This document shows positions 1 through 12,857 of a stretch of DNA of 12,857 nt, one piece after another. A program made the translations under genes and the position numbers. Position 1 is the first letter of the stretch. Every line of letters begins with the position of its first letter. Source of the DNA: Rikenellaceae bacterium (GTDB lineage Bacteria; Bacteroidota; Bacteroidia; Bacteroidales; Rikenellaceae); assembly GCA_020859745.1 (NCBI GenBank), contig JAJBVQ010000039.1, forward strand, positions 1-12,857, written 5' to 3'. The notes beneath the pieces are model-generated. The model was not told the origin of the DNA, searched no databases, and saw only the letters and a program-made list of their open reading frames with translations.

Positions 1-39
1 GTCTGGAACCGCCCCTCGGCTTTTCATGTATTAACGGAA

Positions 40-4284
<4,245 letters not shown>

Positions 4285-4296
4285 AATCGTTATTGT

Positions 4297-4301
4297 TCCT
4301 T
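4297..4301 (-). promoter_or_regulatory. Shine-Dalgarno-like AAGGA upstream of rpoC
   Basis: On the minus strand the sequence AAGGAACAATAACGATT precedes the rpoC ATG, which leaves 12 nt between AAGGA and the start codon. This is on the long side for a Shine-Dalgarno element. Bacteroidota generally depend little on such elements, so it may be only a minor contributor. It supports the chosen start because no other in-frame start with a better signal is near. Confidence 0.4.
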
Positions 4302-4332
4302 GTTGAAAGTGAAAGTATGATATGCCTACCGC

Positions 4333-4345
4333 GTAATAACCGGTA

Positions 4346-4349
<4 letters not shown>
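4333..4349 (-). other. Small inverted repeat over the rpoB stop codon
   Basis: The transcript reads GUAAUA-CCGGU-UAUUAC, a perfect 6-bp stem with a 5-nt loop. The left arm contains the UAA stop of rpoB. There is no U-tract after it, so it is not a terminator. It could be a processing or stability hairpin between rpoB and rpoC, or chance. Confidence 0.35.
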
Positions 4350-8206
<3,857 letters not shown>

Positions 8207-8565
8207 GTTCTTTGGTTACGGAATGAGTAATGTTTCTGAACAGCGCTAAAGGATCCCGGAACGTATATTTTACCAGGCCGTTCCGGAAAGTTCCGGAGTG
8301 TTTCATGTGCGCCGGATTTTAGCGAAATCCGTCCCACAACTCTGCTCCGTCCCCCTGATTGCCTGTGATGTCTTAAATGCGGGAAGCCCGTAACGAACGG
8401 TTTCCGCGGCTCCGGTATTGCCCTCCGCGACAAGGCGGGTTCAAAAACCAGAAAAAGGCGCAAGGCCCACGTATGTGAGCCCTACACCGTTTATTATTCC
8501 CAGAACCCTTATTCCCAACGTTTTACGCCGGAAATAAACTTGCGGCCCCGGAAAAAAGGTTCGAA
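8207..8565 (-). other. rplL-rpoB intergenic leader (359 nt, no gene seen)
   Basis: No convincing coding region lies here. In transcript order it contains a 9-bp direct repeat (TGGGAATAA at 8509-8517 and 8494-8502), the strong terminator-like hairpin at 8452-8488, a 7-bp stem-loop at 8313-8331 (CGGAUUU-CGCUA-AAAUCCG), and a 5-bp stem with tetraloop at 8283-8296 (CCGGA-ACUU-UCCGG). The final 35 nt before the rpoB ATG are comparatively AT-rich. In many bacteria this spacer is where transcription is attenuated so that RNA polymerase is made at a lower level than L7/L12. That role is inferred here. No exact match to the Bacteroidota promoter consensus (TTG, then TAnnTTTG) was found by eye. Confidence 0.7.
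8452..8488 (-). terminator. Intrinsic terminator or attenuator after rplL
   Basis: The transcript forms a continuous 14-bp stem (GGUGUAGGGCUCAC paired with GUGGGCCUUGCGCC, counting five G-U pairs) closed by the tetraloop AUAC and followed at once by UUUUU. A second U5 run follows a few nucleotides later (8443-8447). It begins 77 nt after the rplL stop. This is the classic shape of a Rho-independent terminator. Because rpoB is essential and lies downstream on the same strand, it is more likely a partial terminator (attenuator), or else rpoBC has its own promoter further down. Confidence 0.8.
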
Positions 8566-8943
8566 CTATTTCAGTTCTACTTCTGCACCAGCTTCTTCGA
8601 GCTGAGCTTTCAGCGATTCGGCTTCTTCTTTCGAAACGCCTTCTTTCACTGCTTTCGGAGCGCCGTCTACCAGGTCTTTAGCCTCTTTCAGGCCCAGGCC
8701 GGTCAGTTCTTTCACGACTTTCACCACCTGCAGCTTGGCCTGACCACCCGATTTGAGGATCACGTCGAAAGAGGTTTTCTCAGCGGCACCGCCTGCTTCG
8801 CCACCTGCTGCCGGAGCGGCAACGGCAACAGCCGCAGCTGCCGGTTCGATACCATACTCGTCTTTGAGGATAGTAGCCAGTTCGTTTACTTCTTTTACGG
8901 TCAGGTTTACCAGCGATTCTGCCAGTGCTTTGATGTCTGCCAT
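8566..8943 (-). CDS. rplL: 50S ribosomal protein L7/L12
   Basis: This 125-residue protein is the multi-copy stalk protein that recruits translation GTPases to the ribosome. The N-terminal dimerisation and L10-binding domain (about 1-33) is followed by an Ala/Gly-rich flexible hinge (about 34-55). The conserved C-terminal domain starts at EKTSFDVIL and includes KVVKELTGLGLKEAKDLVDG, the factor-binding helices. It ends in VELK and TAG. Length and motifs are complete. The start is preceded by a 30-nt A/U-rich stretch (AAACAAUAAACCAAG just before AUG) with no Shine-Dalgarno sequence, as expected for a highly translated Bacteroidota gene. Codon use is visibly biased: 14 of 15 lysines are AAA, unlike the AAG-rich rpoB and rpoC. 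It follows rplJ after an unusually long 249-nt spacer, and a terminator-like hairpin lies downstream. Confidence 0.97.
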   Translation of the reverse strand: MADIKALAESLVNLTVKEVNELATILKDEYGIEPAAAAVAVAAPAAGGEAGGAAEKTSFDVILKSGGQAKLQVVKVVKELTGLGLKEAKDLVDGAPKAVKEGVSKEEAESLKAQLEEAGAEVELK

Positions 8944-9192
8944 CTTGGTTTATTGTTTAAAAAAGTGATTAAAATTGCTTGTTTGCCTCCTTCCGAGGGA
9001 TCTTACCGCTGCCTTCCGGTTCCCTGCCCCACGCTGCCGGAGATCCGTCGGAACGGAATTTCCGCTTAAGCGTCTGTCACGGACAGCATGTCGAACCTAC
9101 ATCGGATCGCGCCCCTCTTCTTCGGGTTACAAACGGGTTGTTTGGTTTAAAGTAATCTTCAGGCGGCATCATAATGCCCCCGAAAAAGGGAA
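8944..9192 (-). other. rplJ-rplL intergenic region (249 nt)
   Basis: This spacer holds no recognised gene. Several small inverted repeats are visible: GGCAU-UAUG-AUGCC at 9165-9178, CAAAC-AACCC-GUUUG at 9130-9144, CUGUC-CGU-GACAG at 9074-9086, and a two-part stem at 8997-9024 (GGGA, ACCG, then CGGU, UCCC). The last 30 nt before rplL are A/U-rich. None of the hairpins is followed by a U-tract, so no terminator is called. A 31-codon frame at 9077-9172 exists but is not supported as a gene. The spacer may be a regulatory leader or processing region for rplL, which is an inference. Confidence 0.55.
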
Positions 9193-9723
9193 CTACTGCG
9201 CCCGGTTTTCCAGCGTCTTGACCAGACCTGCGATCTTGCCGCCCGCAGAGCCTTGCAGCGCCGAGATAACGTTCTTGGCCGGAGACTGGAGCAGTGCGAT
9301 AACGTCGCCGATAAGCTCTTCGCGCGATTTGATGTTGACCAGCGCTTCCAGCGAGGTCTCCCCCACGTACACGCATTCGTCCACATAAGCCGCCTTGAGC
9401 ATCGGTTTTTCGCCGCCTTTCTCCTTCCGGAAAGCCTTGATCAGTTTTGCCGGCGCGTTCCCGGTGTTCGAGAACATGATGGAGGTCGAGCCTTCCAGAA
9501 CGGTCACCAGTTCGGCGTCCGCCTTGCCGGTCTGTTCCAACGCCTTGCCCAGCAAGGTGTTCTTCACGACGATAAGCTTGATCTCCTTTTCGAAGCAGCT
9601 TCTGCGCAGGGCAGCGGTCTGCTCCGCGTTCATGCCCGAAATATCGGCCAGGTAAAAGTGCGTATAGGTCCCGAGCTGATCGGCTAAACTCTTGATTACT
9701 TCGGATTTTTCTTCCTTTCTCAT
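9193..9723 (-). CDS. rplJ: 50S ribosomal protein L10
   Basis: This 176-residue protein anchors the L7/L12 dimers to the base of the ribosomal stalk. The N-terminal rRNA-binding domain is recognisable from MRKEEKSEVIKSLADQL, the FYLADISGMNAEQTAALRR segment, and the KLIVVKNTLLGKAL motif near residue 50. The C-terminal helix that binds L12 dimers spans roughly the last 40 residues (EELIGDVIALLQSPAKNVIS onward) and ends with KTLENRAQ and a TAG stop. It begins 23 nt after the rplA stop, so the two are surely co-transcribed. No Shine-Dalgarno sequence is evident. In other bacteria L10 or L10-L12 binds its own mRNA leader. Here the gap before rplJ is too short to hold the usual L10 leader, so any such control would have to lie inside rplA or elsewhere. 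Confidence 0.97.
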   Translation of the reverse strand: MRKEEKSEVIKSLADQLGTYTHFYLADISGMNAEQTAALRRSCFEKEIKLIVVKNTLLGKALEQTGKADAELVTVLEGSTSIMFSNTGNAPAKLIKAFRKEKGGEKPMLKAAYVDECVYVGETSLEALVNIKSREELIGDVIALLQSPAKNVISALQGSAGGKIAGLVKTLENRAQ

Positions 9724-9746
9724 CTCAATGTCTTGTTGTTAGTCGA

Positions 9747-10436
9747 TTAGTCAACGGATTTCGGATCGATCTGCAGGCCCGGGCTCATCGTGGAAGAGAG
9801 GTAAATGCTCTTGACGTAGGTCCCTTTGGCCGCAGCCGGTTTGAGTTTCAGGATGGTGTGCAGGAACTCTCTGGCGTTCTCTTCGATCTGTTTGGCATCG
9901 AAAGAGACCTTGCCGATCGAGGTGTGCACGATCCCGAATTTATCGACTTTGAAGTCGATCTTACCCGCTTTGACCTCTTCGACGGCTTTGCCGACTTCCA
10001 TGGTCACGGTGCCGGTCTTGGGGTTCGGCATCAGGCCGCGCGGCCCGAGGATACGACCCAGCGCACCGACCTTGGCCATCACGTTCGGGGTGCAGATGAT
10101 CACATCCACATCCGTCCACCCGCCTTTGATCTTCTCTACATACTCTTCGAGTCCGACGAAGTCGGCCCCGGCCGCAGTGGCTTCGGCTTCCTTGTCCGGG
10201 GTGCAGAGCACCAGCACGCGCACGGTCTTCCCCGTCCCATGCGGCAAGGTCACCACGCCGCGGACCATCTGGTTCGCCTTGCGCGGGTCCACCCCCAAGC
10301 GTACGTCGATATCGACGGATGCATCGAACTTGGTGAAGGTTATTTCCTTGAGGAGAGCGGCAGCTTCGTCAACTTTGAGAACCTTTCCGGGTTCCACTTT
10401 GGCCAGGACTGCTTTTCTGTTTTTCGTAAGTTTCAT
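9747..10436 (-). CDS. rplA: 50S ribosomal protein L1
   Basis: This 229-residue protein binds 23S rRNA at the mobile L1 stalk, where it helps release deacylated tRNA from the E site. In many bacteria it also represses its own rplK-rplA mRNA. The family signature GPRGLMPNPKTGTV is at residues 131-144, preceded by CTPNVMAKVGALGRIL. The two-domain layout is complete: N-terminal MKLTKNRKAVLAKV, the VRGVVTLPHGTGKTVRVLV strand region at 58-76, and C-terminal SSTMSPGLQIDPKSVD. The ATG lies 20 nt after the rplK stop. A TAAGGAG sequence overlaps that stop, but it lies about 16 nt upstream of the ATG and so is poorly placed as a Shine-Dalgarno element. The gene is intact. Confidence 0.98.
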   Translation of the reverse strand: MKLTKNRKAVLAKVEPGKVLKVDEAAALLKEITFTKFDASVDIDVRLGVDPRKANQMVRGVVTLPHGTGKTVRVLVLCTPDKEAEATAAGADFVGLEEYVEKIKGGWTDVDVIICTPNVMAKVGALGRILGPRGLMPNPKTGTVTMEVGKAVEEVKAGKIDFKVDKFGIVHTSIGKVSFDAKQIEENAREFLHTILKLKPAAAKGTYVKSIYLSSTMSPGLQIDPKSVD

Positions 10437-10456
10437 TGTGTTCTGACTTTTACTCC

Positions 10457-10897
10457 TTATTTGTTAGGAAATTCACCCGTTACGCTGATCCCCATGCTCC
10501 GTGCCGTCCCGGCAACCATACGCATGGCGGATTCGACGGTAAAGCAGTTCATGTCTTCCATCTTCTCCTTGGCGATCTGTTCGATCTGTTCCCAGCTCAC
10601 GGAAGCCACTTTCTTACGGTTCGGTTCTGCGGAACCGGACTGGATTTTCGCTGCTTCCTTAAGCTGTACGGCCACCGGCGGCTGTTTTACGATGAAGTCG
10701 AACGATTTATCGCTGTAAACAGTGATAACGACCGGCAACACCTTACCTGCCTTGTCCTGCGTTTTAGCATTGAACTGCTTGCAGAACTCCATGATGTTCA
10801 CGCCCTTGGAACCCAGGGCCGGCCCTACGGGCGGCGAAGGATTGGCGGCTCCACCTTTGATTTGCAGTTTAATGAAACCTGCAACCTCTTTTGCCAT
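10457..10897 (-). CDS. rplK: 50S ribosomal protein L11
   Basis: This 146-residue protein binds the GTPase-associated centre of 23S rRNA, is the site of thiostrepton action and is needed for RelA-type stringent control. The N-terminal domain starts MAKEVAGFIKLQIKGGAANP and contains the conserved PPVGPALG (22-29) with its conserved prolines. The hinge is KQPPVA (71-76). The C-terminal rRNA-binding domain includes the TVESAMRMVAGTARSMGI segment (120-137). The ATG at 10897 is chosen over an in-frame GTG 21 nt upstream because the conserved family N-terminus begins at this methionine and an AGGA sits 8 nt before it. The gene follows nusG after 86 nt and precedes rplA by 20 nt. The leader is a candidate site for L1 autoregulation. 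Confidence 0.98.
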   Translation of the reverse strand: MAKEVAGFIKLQIKGGAANPSPPVGPALGSKGVNIMEFCKQFNAKTQDKAGKVLPVVITVYSDKSFDFIVKQPPVAVQLKEAAKIQSGSAEPNRKKVASVSWEQIEQIAKEKMEDMNCFTVESAMRMVAGTARSMGISVTGEFPNK

Positions 10898-10983
10898 AGC
10901 TTTTTTCCTTTGAAACACGAATTGCGACCCCTGTCCGAATCAAGGACGAGTTCCGCAAAAAATGCCTCGTTAACAAATGTTAG
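10898..10983 (-). promoter_or_regulatory. nusG-rplK leader, candidate L1 control region
   Basis: The 86 nt contain two small stems that cannot form together. One is ACGAG paired with CUCGU (10946-10970), with an inner GCA-UUUUU-UGC. The other is GUCC-UUGAUUC-GGAC (10933-10947). They share 10946-10947. In several bacteria L1 represses the L11-L1 mRNA by binding a leader structure like its rRNA site, so this is the natural place to look. I cannot match the L1 binding motif with certainty by eye. A near-match to a Bacteroidota -7 box (TAACATTTG) overlaps the start of the spacer but has wrong spacing and no TTG partner. Confidence 0.3.
10906..10909 (-). promoter_or_regulatory. Shine-Dalgarno-like AGGA of rplK
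   Basis: The minus strand reads CAAAGGAAAAAAGCT before the rplK ATG, which leaves 8 nt between AGGA and the start. Its position fits the ATG at 10897 and lies inside the open frame started by the upstream GTG, which argues against that GTG as the start. Confidence 0.5.
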
Positions 10984-11547
10984 TTACTCTTTTTCTACCT
11001 GCATAAAACTCAGTTCCATCGGAGTCTTACGCCCGAATATCTTGACCGAAACCTGAAGTTTCTTACGCTCGTTGTCGACTTTCTCGATCGTGCCGACGAA
11101 GGAAGCAAAAGGTCCGTCGATCACTTTCACGGATTCGCCTTCCACGTAAGGAGTTTCGTTTTCCTCCTCCTGCGTGGCCAGCTCGTCCACACGACCCAGG
11201 ATACGGCTCACCTCCTGCGCCCGTAACGGCGTAGCCTGCAGTGAGGATTCCTTGGTGTCGCTCAGAAAACCGAGCACATTGGGAGCGTTGCGCAAGATAT
11301 GCGGTATTTCGCCCACGAGGGCGGCCTGGACTAATACGTATCCCGGATACGAGATGCGTTCCTTGGTAATTTTCTTACCGTTGCGCACCTGGTAAACTTT
11401 CTCGGTAGGAATCAGCACCTGGGCGATATAGTCTTCAAGGTGCAAAGTGCGGATCTCGGCGTCGAGATACTCTTTGACCTTTTTTTCCTTACCGCCGATG
11501 GCACGCACGACGTACCATTCCATGACCGGTTTTTCTCCGTTGCTCAT
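10984..11547 (-). CDS. nusG: Transcription termination/antitermination protein NusG
   Basis: This 187-residue protein binds RNA polymerase through its NGN domain and links it to Rho or to ribosomal protein S10. The NGN domain spans about residues 9-115 (EWYVVRAIGGKEKKVKEYL at its start; YPGYVLVQAALV in the core). An acidic linker (about 122-133, DELATQEEENE) leads to the KOW domain at about 135-187 (GESVKVIDGPFASFVGTIEKV). It ends FMQVEKE and TAA. The ATG at 11547 gives a short pre-extension before the conserved WYVVRA; a second methionine at residue 9 is a less likely start. AGAGG lies only 3 nt before the ATG. The gene follows secE after 29 nt, the usual secE-nusG pair. It does not look like the specialised UpxY/RfaH-type paralogues because it sits in the core locus. 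Confidence 0.97.
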   Translation of the reverse strand: MSNGEKPVMEWYVVRAIGGKEKKVKEYLDAEIRTLHLEDYIAQVLIPTEKVYQVRNGKKITKERISYPGYVLVQAALVGEIPHILRNAPNVLGFLSDTKESSLQATPLRAQEVSRILGRVDELATQEEENETPYVEGESVKVIDGPFASFVGTIEKVDNERKKLQVSVKIFGRKTPMELSFMQVEKE

Positions 11548-11576
11548 AGCCTCTGCTGAAATAGTCTTCCCGAAAA

Positions 11577-11765
11577 TTAATAAAGGATACTGTATATGCC
11601 CTTCATGATGGTCTCAAAGCTGAGGTCCATGGCCAGGATGATCAGCGCGAGGATCAGGGAAGCGATCATGACCACGATCGCGCTGTTCTGGAGCGAACTC
11701 CAGCTGGGCCAGGTCACTTTGTGGACCAGTTCATTATATGCTTCTTTAACGTAAGTAGCTTTCAT
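11577..11765 (-). CDS. secE: Preprotein translocase subunit SecE
   Basis: This 62-residue protein is the small essential clamp subunit of the SecYEG channel in the inner membrane. It is the short single-span form. An amphipathic N-terminal helix with YVKEAYNELVHKVTWPSW (residues 5-22) carries the KVTWPSW signature. One transmembrane segment follows at about 29-48 (IVVMIASLILALIILAMDL), then a short tail (IMKGIYSILY). The stop is TAA. The start lies 14 nt after the tRNA-Trp CCA end, so the mRNA 5' end is probably made by tRNA processing. No Shine-Dalgarno sequence is seen. Confidence 0.96.
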   Translation of the reverse strand: MKATYVKEAYNELVHKVTWPSWSSLQNSAIVVMIASLILALIILAMDLSFETIMKGIYSILY

Positions 11766-11779
11766 AGCTTGTTTTCGTT

Positions 11780-11853
11780 TGGCAGGGGTGGAGAGATTCG
11801 AACTCCCATCAACGGTTTTGGAGACCGCTATTCTGCCCTTGAACTACACCCCT
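11780..11853 (-). tRNA. trnW: tRNA-Trp (anticodon CCA)
   Basis: A full cloverleaf of 71 nt plus an encoded CCA can be drawn. The acceptor stem is AGGGGTG paired with CACCCCT (7 bp), followed by discriminator G and CCA. The D arm is GTTC-AAGGGCA-GAAT. The anticodon arm is GCGGT-CTCCAAA-ACCGT, with anticodon CCA for tryptophan. The variable loop is TGAT, and the T arm is GGGAG-TTCGAAT-CTCTC. A tRNA-Trp between tuf and secE is the usual arrangement in Bacteroidota and several other phyla. The 5' end lies 2 nt after the U-tract of the tuf terminator. The secE ATG starts 14 nt downstream, so the tRNA is probably cut from a longer transcript by RNase P and 3' processing. Confidence 0.97.
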
Positions 11854-11855
11854 GT

Positions 11856-11886
11856 AAAAAAGAGGCGGCGCGGTATGCACCGCCTC
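11856..11886 (-). terminator. Intrinsic terminator of tuf
   Basis: The transcript has a 10-bp stem (GAGGCGGUGC paired with GCGCCGCCUC, one G-U pair) with a 5-nt loop (AUACC), followed by UUUUUU. It starts 30 nt after the tuf stop. A competing inner hairpin (GCGGU-GCAU-ACCGC) uses part of the same arm. The U-tract ends just 2 nt before the tRNA-Trp 5' end, which leaves no room for a promoter between them. Confidence 0.88.
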
Positions 11887-11916
11887 ATGTGTATAGCATC
11901 CCTTCCGGGAAAGGAG

Positions 11917-12857
11917 TTACGCGATGATTTCGGTGATCTGGCCTGCACCTACCGTACGGCCGCCTTCGCGGATAGCGAAACGCAGACCTACGTTGATAGC
12001 CACCGGGTAGATCAGTTCCACGGTAATGGTGACGTTGTCGCCCGGCATTACCATTTCAACGCCTGCCGGCAGTTCCACTTCACCCGTTACGTCCAGGGTA
12101 CGCAGGTAGAACTGCGGACGGTATTTGTTGTGGAACGGGGTGTGGCGGCCGCCTTCTTCCTTCTTCAGGATGTAGACCTCTGCCTTGAATTTGGTGTGCG
12201 GGGTGATGGAACCCGGTTTGGCTACGACCATACCGCGTTTCACCTCTTTCTTGTCGATACCGCGCATCAGCAGACCCACGTTGTCCCCTGCTTCCCCTTC
12301 GTCGAGGAGCTTGCGGAACATTTCGACGCCGGTACAAACCGATTTCTTCGATTTTTCGCCGAGACCTACGATCTCAACCTCGTCGCCCACATGGATGACG
12401 CCGGTTTCGATACGGCCGGTCAGCACGGTACCGCGGCCGGTGATCGAGAACACGTCTTCGACCGGCATCAGGAACGGTTTTTCGTTTTCGCGCGGCGGGA
12501 TCGGAATGTATTCGTCCACAGCGGTCATCAGTTCCATGATCTTGTCTTCCCACTGTGCTTCGCCGTTCAGGCCGCCCAGTGCGGAACCGCGGATGATCGG
12601 AGCGTTATCGCCGTCGAATTCGTATTTGCTCAGCAGGTCGCGGACTTCCAGCTCAATGAGGTCGAGCATTTCCGGGTCGTCGACCATGTCGCATTTGTTC
12701 AGGAACACAACGATACGCGGTACGTTCACCTGGCGGGCCAGCAGCACGTGCTCGTTGGTCTGGGGCATCGGACCGTCGGTAGCGGCAACCACGAGGATAG
12801 CGCCGTCCATCTGAGCGGCACCCGTTACCATGTTCTTCACATAGTCGGCGTGGCCCG
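11917..12857 (-). CDS. tuf: Elongation factor Tu (5' end beyond window)
   Basis: EF-Tu delivers aminoacyl-tRNA to the ribosomal A site as a GTP complex. The window holds 312 residues from GHADY (the end of the G3 DxPGH motif) to the C-terminus (GAGQITEIIA). About 80 N-terminal residues with the P-loop and switch I lie off the right edge. Visible are NKCD (visible residues 53-56, guanine specificity), SAL (91-93), domain 2 (GRGTVLTGRIETG onward) and domain 3 (YRPQFYLRTLDVTGEV onward). The GTG codon at 12838-12840 is the internal valine of DYVKNMVTG and not a start. The stop is TAA, followed 30 nt later by a strong terminator. Codon choice is that of a highly expressed gene. No truncation other than the window edge is seen. 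Confidence 0.97.
   Translation of the reverse strand, partial: GHADYVKNMVTGAAQMDGAILVVAATDGPMPQTNEHVLLARQVNVPRIVVFLNKCDMVDDPEMLDLIELEVRDLLSKYEFDGDNAPIIRGSALGGLNGEAQWEDKIMELMTAVDEYIPIPPRENEKPFLMPVEDVFSITGRGTVLTGRIETGVIHVGDEVEIVGLGEKSKKSVCTGVEMFRKLLDEGEAGDNVGLLMRGIDKKEVKRGMVVAKPGSITPHTKFKAEVYILKKEEGGRHTPFHNKYRPQFYLRTLDVTGEVELPAGVEMVMPGDNVTITVELIYPVAINVGLRFAIREGGRTVGAGQITEIIA

Noticed and set aside
1..39. Terminator after rpoC
   Set aside because: Only 39 nt are available. A 4-bp GCCG/CGGU stem can be drawn but is too weak and has no U-tract. The real 3' signal may lie beyond the left edge.
8470..8520. Promoter made of TTG, 19 nt, then TAATAAAC after rplL
   Set aside because: The spacing suits a Bacteroidota promoter, but the -7 part matches only the TA of TAnnTTTG, so it is not better than chance.
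9165..9178. Hairpin after rplJ as a terminator
   Set aside because: The stem is 5 bp and no U-tract follows; the U5 run lies before it in the transcript. An rplJ terminator is not supported.
10898..10918. Upstream GTG start for rplK adding seven residues
   Set aside because: The conserved L11 N-terminus begins at MAKEVAGF, and the AGGA element lies within the extra stretch, correctly spaced for the later ATG.
12838..12840. GTG as the start of tuf
   Set aside because: The frame stays open to the window edge and reads GHADY before it, which is the conserved internal G3 motif of EF-Tu, so the real start is outside the window.

Overview
The window is a core translation and transcription gene cluster of a bacterium. 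Every gene lies on the minus strand, so it reads from the right edge to the left: tuf (5' end outside the window), tRNA-Trp(CCA), secE, nusG, rplK (L11), rplA (L1), rplJ (L10), rplL (L7/L12), rpoB, rpoC. The organism looks like a member of the Bacteroidota, order Bacteroidales. Three things point there: the tuf-trnW-secE-nusG-rplKAJL-rpoBC order, the sequence character of RpoB and RpoC (for example the lineage-type insert in RpoB near residues 905-1035), and weak or absent Shine-Dalgarno sequences with A-rich start regions. The GC-rich codon use would suit Alistipes or another Rikenellaceae member, but this genus-level guess is inference.

Region by region (transcript order): tuf ends at 11917 and is followed by a strong intrinsic terminator (11856-11886). 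The U-tract of that terminator stops 2 nt before the tRNA-Trp gene (11780-11853). A 14-nt gap leads to secE (62 aa), then nusG (187 aa), an 86-nt leader, rplK, rplA and rplJ (20-23 nt gaps). An unusually long 249-nt spacer separates rplJ from rplL. After rplL comes a 359-nt spacer that holds a convincing terminator or attenuator (8452-8488) and about 245 nt of further leader before rpoB. A 61-nt gap then leads to rpoC, whose stop lies 39 nt from the left edge.

Functionally, EF-Tu, L11, L1, L10 and L12 build or serve the ribosomal GTPase centre and the L1 stalk. SecE is part of the SecYEG translocon. NusG couples RNA polymerase to Rho or the ribosome. RpoB and RpoC form the polymerase catalytic core. 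The likely logic is differential output from one cluster: the terminator after rplL would let the ribosomal proteins be made in excess over RNA polymerase, and the terminator before tRNA-Trp separates tuf output from the rest.

All protein-coding genes look intact apart from the window-truncated tuf. I found no mobile elements, CRISPR arrays or defence genes, and no sign of an undescribed system. The points worth a second look are the regulatory spacers.
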